Of a stretch of DNA of 64,000 nt, positions 60,781-64,000 are shown piece after piece. Numbering within the stretch: the stretch's first letter is position 1; each line of letters opens with the position of its first letter. The position numbers were made by a program, and so were the translations under genes. The notes beneath the pieces are model-generated. The model had not been told where the DNA came from and ran no database searches. It saw only the letters and a program-made list of their open reading frames with translations. The DNA lies in NCBI RefSeq assembly GCF_900091475.1, contig NZ_FMIB01000002.1:186001-250000 (forward strand), written 5' to 3'. Source of the stretch: Micromonospora chersina (lineage in GTDB: Bacteria > Actinomycetota > Actinomycetes > Mycobacteriales > Micromonosporaceae).

Positions 60781-61853
60781 CCTCGACCCCGACCGCCGCC
60801 CCGCCCGTCGGCCGCTGGAGCCGCGCCGAACGGGCCCGCCTCGGCGGCATCGTCTGCGCGGTCGCCGCGTTGCACGTCGCCGGCGTCACCCTGTACCTGT
60901 ACTGGAACCACCAGCCGGTCGCGGCCGGCGGGCTGGCCGGCGCGGGCACCCTGGCGTACGTGCTGGGGGTGCGGCACGCCTTCGACGCCGACCACATCGC
61001 CGCCATCGACGACACCACCCGGCTCATGCTGCTGCGCGGCCGGCGGCCGGTCGGCGTCGGCTTCTTCTTCGCGCTCGGGCACAGCGCCGTGGTGCTGCTG
61101 CTCGCCCTGGTGATCGGGCTCGCCTCCAGCCGGCTGTCCGGCGCCCGCATGGACGGCTTCCGTGCGGTCGGCGCCACCGTCGCGGCGGTCACCGCCACCG
61201 GCTTCCTGCTGCTGGTGGCGGCCCTCAACGCGGCGGTGCTGGCCGGGCTGGCCCGGCTCTGGCGGCGGCTGCGCGCCGGCGCGCTGGACGAGACCGAGCT
61301 GGACCTCCTGCTGCTCAACCGGGGCCTCATGCACCGGATCCTGGGGGCCCGGGCCCGCACCCTGGTCCGCTCCTCCTGGCACATGGCTCCGGTCGGCTTC
61401 CTGTTCGGGCTGGGCCTGGAGACGGCCAGCGAGGTGACCCTGCTGGCGCTCTCGGCGAGCACCGCCGCCGCCGGTGGGCTGCCGGTGCTGGCCCTGCTCA
61501 CCCTGCCGCTGCTCTTCGCCGCCGGGATGTCCGCCATGGACACCGCCGACAGCCTGCTGATGAGCCGCGCCTACTCGTGGGCGTACCGGCAGCCGGCCCG
61601 GCGGCTCTGGTACAACCTGGCCACCACCACGATGACCGTACTGGTCGGCGGCCTGGTCGCCAGCGTCTACCTGGCCGGGCTGCTCGCCGACCGGCTCGGC
61701 GTCGCGGCCCTGGCCGGGTACGCCTCGATCGCCGACCATTTCGAGCAGCTCGGCTACGCCGTGGTGGGCCTCTTCGCGCTCGCCTGGGGCGGCGCCGTGC
61801 TGCTCTGGCGGCTGCGCGGTTACGACCGCCGCTACGGGCGGGCGGAATCATGA
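60777..61853 (+). CDS. NiCoT-family nickel/cobalt transporter
   Basis: This 358-residue membrane protein has eight or so hydrophobic segments and the NiCoT signature RHAFDADHIAAIDDTTR in transmembrane segment II (HX4DH). Further motifs are FFALGHSAVV, GFLFGLGLETASE and GMSAMDTADSLLMSRAY. It takes up cobalt or nickel driven by the membrane potential. Its place among cob genes points to cobalt. The ATG overlaps the ferredoxin stop. Confidence 0.92.
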   Translation: MTSTPTAAPPVGRWSRAERARLGGIVCAVAALHVAGVTLYLYWNHQPVAAGGLAGAGTLAYVLGVRHAFDADHIAAIDDTTRLMLLRGRRPVGVGFFFALGHSAVVLLLALVIGLASSRLSGARMDGFRAVGATVAAVTATGFLLLVAALNAAVLAGLARLWRRLRAGALDETELDLLLLNRGLMHRILGARARTLVRSSWHMAPVGFLFGLGLETASEVTLLALSASTAAAGGLPVLALLTLPLLFAAGMSAMDTADSLLMSRAYSWAYRQPARRLWYNLATTTMTVLVGGLVASVYLAGLLADRLGVAALAGYASIADHFEQLGYAVVGLFALAWGGAVLLWRLRGYDRRYGRAES

Positions 61854-62443
61854 CGCGCACCGTGCACCCCATCGAGGCGGAGTCGTACCGGATCCTGCGC
61901 GACCGGGTCGACCTGTCCCACCTGCCGCCGCTGACCCGGGCGGTCACCGAGCGGGTGGTGCACGCCAGCGCCGACCTCGACTACGTCACCGACCTGGTCT
62001 GCGACGAGGCCGGCCTGGCCGCCGGGCTGGCCGCGCTGCGGGCCGGCGCGCCGATCGTCACCGACGTGTGGATGGTCGCCGCCGGCATCACCCGGGCCGG
62101 GCGGGAGATCGTCTGCCCGGTCGCCGAGCCGGCCGCCGCCGAGCTGGGCCGCGCCGCCGGCGTCACCCGTTCGGCGGCGGCGGTGCGGATCGCGTACGAC
62201 CGGGTCGGCCCGGGCGCCGTCTGGGTGGTCGGCTGCGCCCCCACCGCGCTCGTCGAACTGATCGGCCTCGACGCGGCCCCGGCGCTGGTGGTCGGCCTGC
62301 CGGTCGGCTTCGTCGGCGCGGCCGAGTCCAAGGCGGCGCTGCGGGCCAGCGGCCTGCCCGCCGTGTCCAACGTGGGGGAGAAGGGCGGCTCCGCGGTGGC
62401 CGCCGCCGCCCTCAACGCCCTGCTGTACCTGGAGGACAAGTGA
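61850..62443 (+). CDS. cobH: Precorrin-8X methylmutase
   Basis: This 197-residue protein is CobH/CbiC: VHPIEAESYRILRDRVDLS at the start, the catalytic-His-containing RVVHASADLDYV, then GAPIVTDVWMVAAGI and LPVGFVGAAESKAAL. It moves the methyl group from C11 to C12, giving hydrogenobyrinate or cobyrinate. ATG 61850 overlaps the permease stop. Full length. Confidence 0.94.
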   Translation: MTRTVHPIEAESYRILRDRVDLSHLPPLTRAVTERVVHASADLDYVTDLVCDEAGLAAGLAALRAGAPIVTDVWMVAAGITRAGREIVCPVAEPAAAELGRAAGVTRSAAAVRIAYDRVGPGAVWVVGCAPTALVELIGLDAAPALVVGLPVGFVGAAESKAALRASGLPAVSNVGEKGGSAVAAAALNALLYLEDK

Positions 62444-64000
62444 ACGACCGTACCCCGCTGCTGATCGTCGGGCACGGCACCCGCAGCGCCGCCGGCGTCG
62501 GCCAGTTCGCCGCGCTCGTCGAGCGGATCCGCCGCCGGGAGGCCGTCGCCGACGTGGAGGGCGGCTTCATCGAACTGTCCCGCCCGCCGCTGACCGACGC
62601 GGTCGGCGCCCTCGCCGGGCGGGGCCACCGCCGCCTGGTGGCGCTGCCGCTGGTGCTGGCCGCCGCCGGGCACGGCAAGGGCGACATCCCCGCCGCCCTC
62701 GCCCGGGAGAAGCGGCGCCACCCCGGCCTCCGGTACGCCTACGGCCGGCCCCTCGGCCCCCACCCGCTGTTGCAGGAGGTGCTGTCGGAGCGCGTCGACG
62801 CGGCGCTCGACGGCGCCGACCGGGCCGGCACCTGGGTCGCCCTGATCGGGCGCGGCTCCACCGACCCGGACGCCAACGCCGAGGTGACAAAGGTGGCCCG
62901 GCTGCTCTGGGAGGGGCGCGGCTACGCCGGCGTGGAACCCGGCTTCGTCTCCCTCGCGGAGCCGTCCGTGCCGGCCGTGCTGGAGCGGCTGCGGCGGCTC
63001 GGCGCCCGGCGGATCGTGGTCGCCCCGTACTTCCTCTTCGCCGGGGTGCTGCCCGACCGGATCGTGGCCCAGAGCCGGGAGTTCGCCGCCGACCGTCCCG
63101 ACCTGGACGTGCGGGTCGCCGAGGTGATCGGCGACTGCGACGCCCTCGCCGACCTGGTCCTCGAACGGCACGCCGAGGCGCTGCGCGGGGACATCCGGAT
63201 GAACTGCGACACCTGCGCGTACCGGGTGGCGCTGCCCGGGTTCGCCGACAAGGTGGGGCGGCCGCAGACCCCCCACCACCACCCCGACGACCCGGCCGAC
63301 GGCCACGGCCACCACCATCACCACGCCGACCATCACCACGAGCCGGCGTTGCGCCCCGGCCAGGTCGCCGTCGTGGGCGGCGGGCCCGGCCCGAACGACC
63401 TGATCACGGTACGCGGCAGGGCGCTGCTCGACGCCGCCGACGTGGTGGTGGCCGACCGGCTCGCCCCCGCCGGGCTGCTGCGCGGCCTGCGCCCCGGCGT
63501 GCTCGTGGTGGACGCCGCCAAGGTGCCCCGCGGCCCGTCGATGGCCCAGGAGACCATCAACGAGACACTCGTGGCGCACGCCCGCGCCGGCAAGCGGGTG
63601 GTCCGGCTCAAGGGCGGCGACCCGTACGTCTTCGGCCGCGGCCACGAGGAGGTCCTCGCCTGCGCGGCGGCCGGGGTGGAGACGGTGCTGGTGCCCGGGG
63701 TGAGCAGCGCGGTGGCCGCGCCCGCCCTGGCCGGCGTGCCGGTCACCCACCGGGGCGTGGCGCACGAGGTCACCGTGGTCTCCGGGCACCTGCCGCCCGG
63801 TCACCCGGACTCCCTGGTGGACTGGGCCGCCCTGGCCCGGGCCCGCGGCACGCTGGTGCTGCTCATGGCGGTGGACACGGTCGGGCGGATCGCCGCCGAG
63901 CTGCTCGCCCACGGCCGGGCGGCCGGGACGCCGGTGCTGGTGGTCCGGGACGCCGGCCACCCCGAGCAGTGGACGGCCCGGTGCCGGCTGGACGAGGTCG
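62440..64000 (+). CDS. CbiX-CobA fusion: sirohydrochlorin cobaltochelatase and uroporphyrinogen-III methyltransferase (partial)
   Basis: One uninterrupted frame of 520 codons runs to the window edge. The first 275 residues are a two-module CbiX chelatase: LLIVGHGTRSAAGVGQF and VALIGRGSTDPDANAE, with RMNCDTCAYR near the end. Residues 279-300 are a linker with 12 His. From about residue 307 a CobA/SUMT methylase begins: GQVAVVGGGPGPNDLITVRG, VVRLKGGDPYVFGRGHEE and VPGVSSAVAAPALAGVPVTHR. The first part inserts cobalt (or iron) into sirohydrochlorin; the second makes precorrin-2 from uroporphyrinogen III. GTG overlaps the cobH stop. The end is missing. Confidence 0.9.
   Translation, partial: MNDRTPLLIVGHGTRSAAGVGQFAALVERIRRREAVADVEGGFIELSRPPLTDAVGALAGRGHRRLVALPLVLAAAGHGKGDIPAALAREKRRHPGLRYAYGRPLGPHPLLQEVLSERVDAALDGADRAGTWVALIGRGSTDPDANAEVTKVARLLWEGRGYAGVEPGFVSLAEPSVPAVLERLRRLGARRIVVAPYFLFAGVLPDRIVAQSREFAADRPDLDVRVAEVIGDCDALADLVLERHAEALRGDIRMNCDTCAYRVALPGFADKVGRPQTPHHHPDDPADGHGHHHHHADHHHEPALRPGQVAVVGGGPGPNDLITVRGRALLDAADVVVADRLAPAGLLRGLRPGVLVVDAAKVPRGPSMAQETINETLVAHARAGKRVVRLKGGDPYVFGRGHEEVLACAAAGVETVLVPGVSSAVAAPALAGVPVTHRGVAHEVTVVSGHLPPGHPDSLVDWAALARARGTLVLLMAVDTVGRIAAELLAHGRAAGTPVLVVRDAGHPEQWTARCRLDEV

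Overview
The window is very GC-rich (roughly 70-75% by eye), uses many GTG and TTG starts, and strings genes together through four-base ATGA/GTGA overlaps. It carries an ECF sigma factor paired with a DGPF protein, a Tat-like signal, CBM2 and guanyl-RNase secreted enzymes, and a B12 operon typical of actinobacteria. All of this fits an actinomycete. Micromonosporaceae (Micromonospora or a relative) is my best guess, supported by gene style and by REP-like palindromes, but it is inference.

Layout. 1-4509: two cell-wall lytic enzymes (one cut by the window edge), a metallo-hydrolase, and a DGPF / ECF-sigma / SMP-30 trio. 4597-10369: a complete branched-chain-amino-acid-type ABC importer with a TetR regulator. 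10412-13808: a MarR regulator divergent from an ABC exporter, then an unknown protein. 14296-19832: a secretome block holding an M36-type metalloprotease, a CBM2 protein, and a secreted guanyl-specific RNase followed by its barstar-like inhibitor. 19846-23998: HD-domain hydrolase, anti-sigma-type ATPase, DedA protein, KDPG aldolase and a LacI regulator.

24083-38602, all on the minus strand, is the most unusual part: a compact contractile-injection-system-like locus (sheath, tube, LysM-type tube adaptor, VgrG-type spike, PAAR-like tip, gp25, baseplate J fused to a beta-propeller, tail protein I). It is interleaved with membrane or lipoprotein genes, one carrying an HExxH motif. No AAA+ ATPase or tape-measure gene is visible in it. 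A CRP-like palindrome lies at the head of this run.

38755-46122: FAD monooxygenase/TetR pair with twin operators, a FUSC-like membrane protein, an esterase, a LacI/MFS pair, a small conserved protein and a second metallo-hydrolase.

46215 to the end is one long cobalamin operon: promoter, B12 riboswitch, a 44-residue ORF, cobN, a CobS/CobT-like chelatase subunit, cobO, cobB, cobI, cobM, cbiD, cobL (cbiE-cbiT), a 21-residue micro-ORF, cbiG-cobJ, a ferredoxin, a Ni/Co permease, cobH and a cbiX-cobA fusion that runs off the window. The genes supply cobalt uptake, two kinds of chelatase, most ring methylations, amidation and adenosylation. cobK and the nucleotide-loop genes are not here.

Two recurring small-scale features cut across the window. 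Palindromic REP-like elements sit in frame inside coding sequence (two in the injection-system linker protein, one between the CobL domains). Short duplications at gene ends have produced micro-ORFs that preserve stop-start coupling. I found no tRNA, rRNA, CRISPR array, transposase or integrase.
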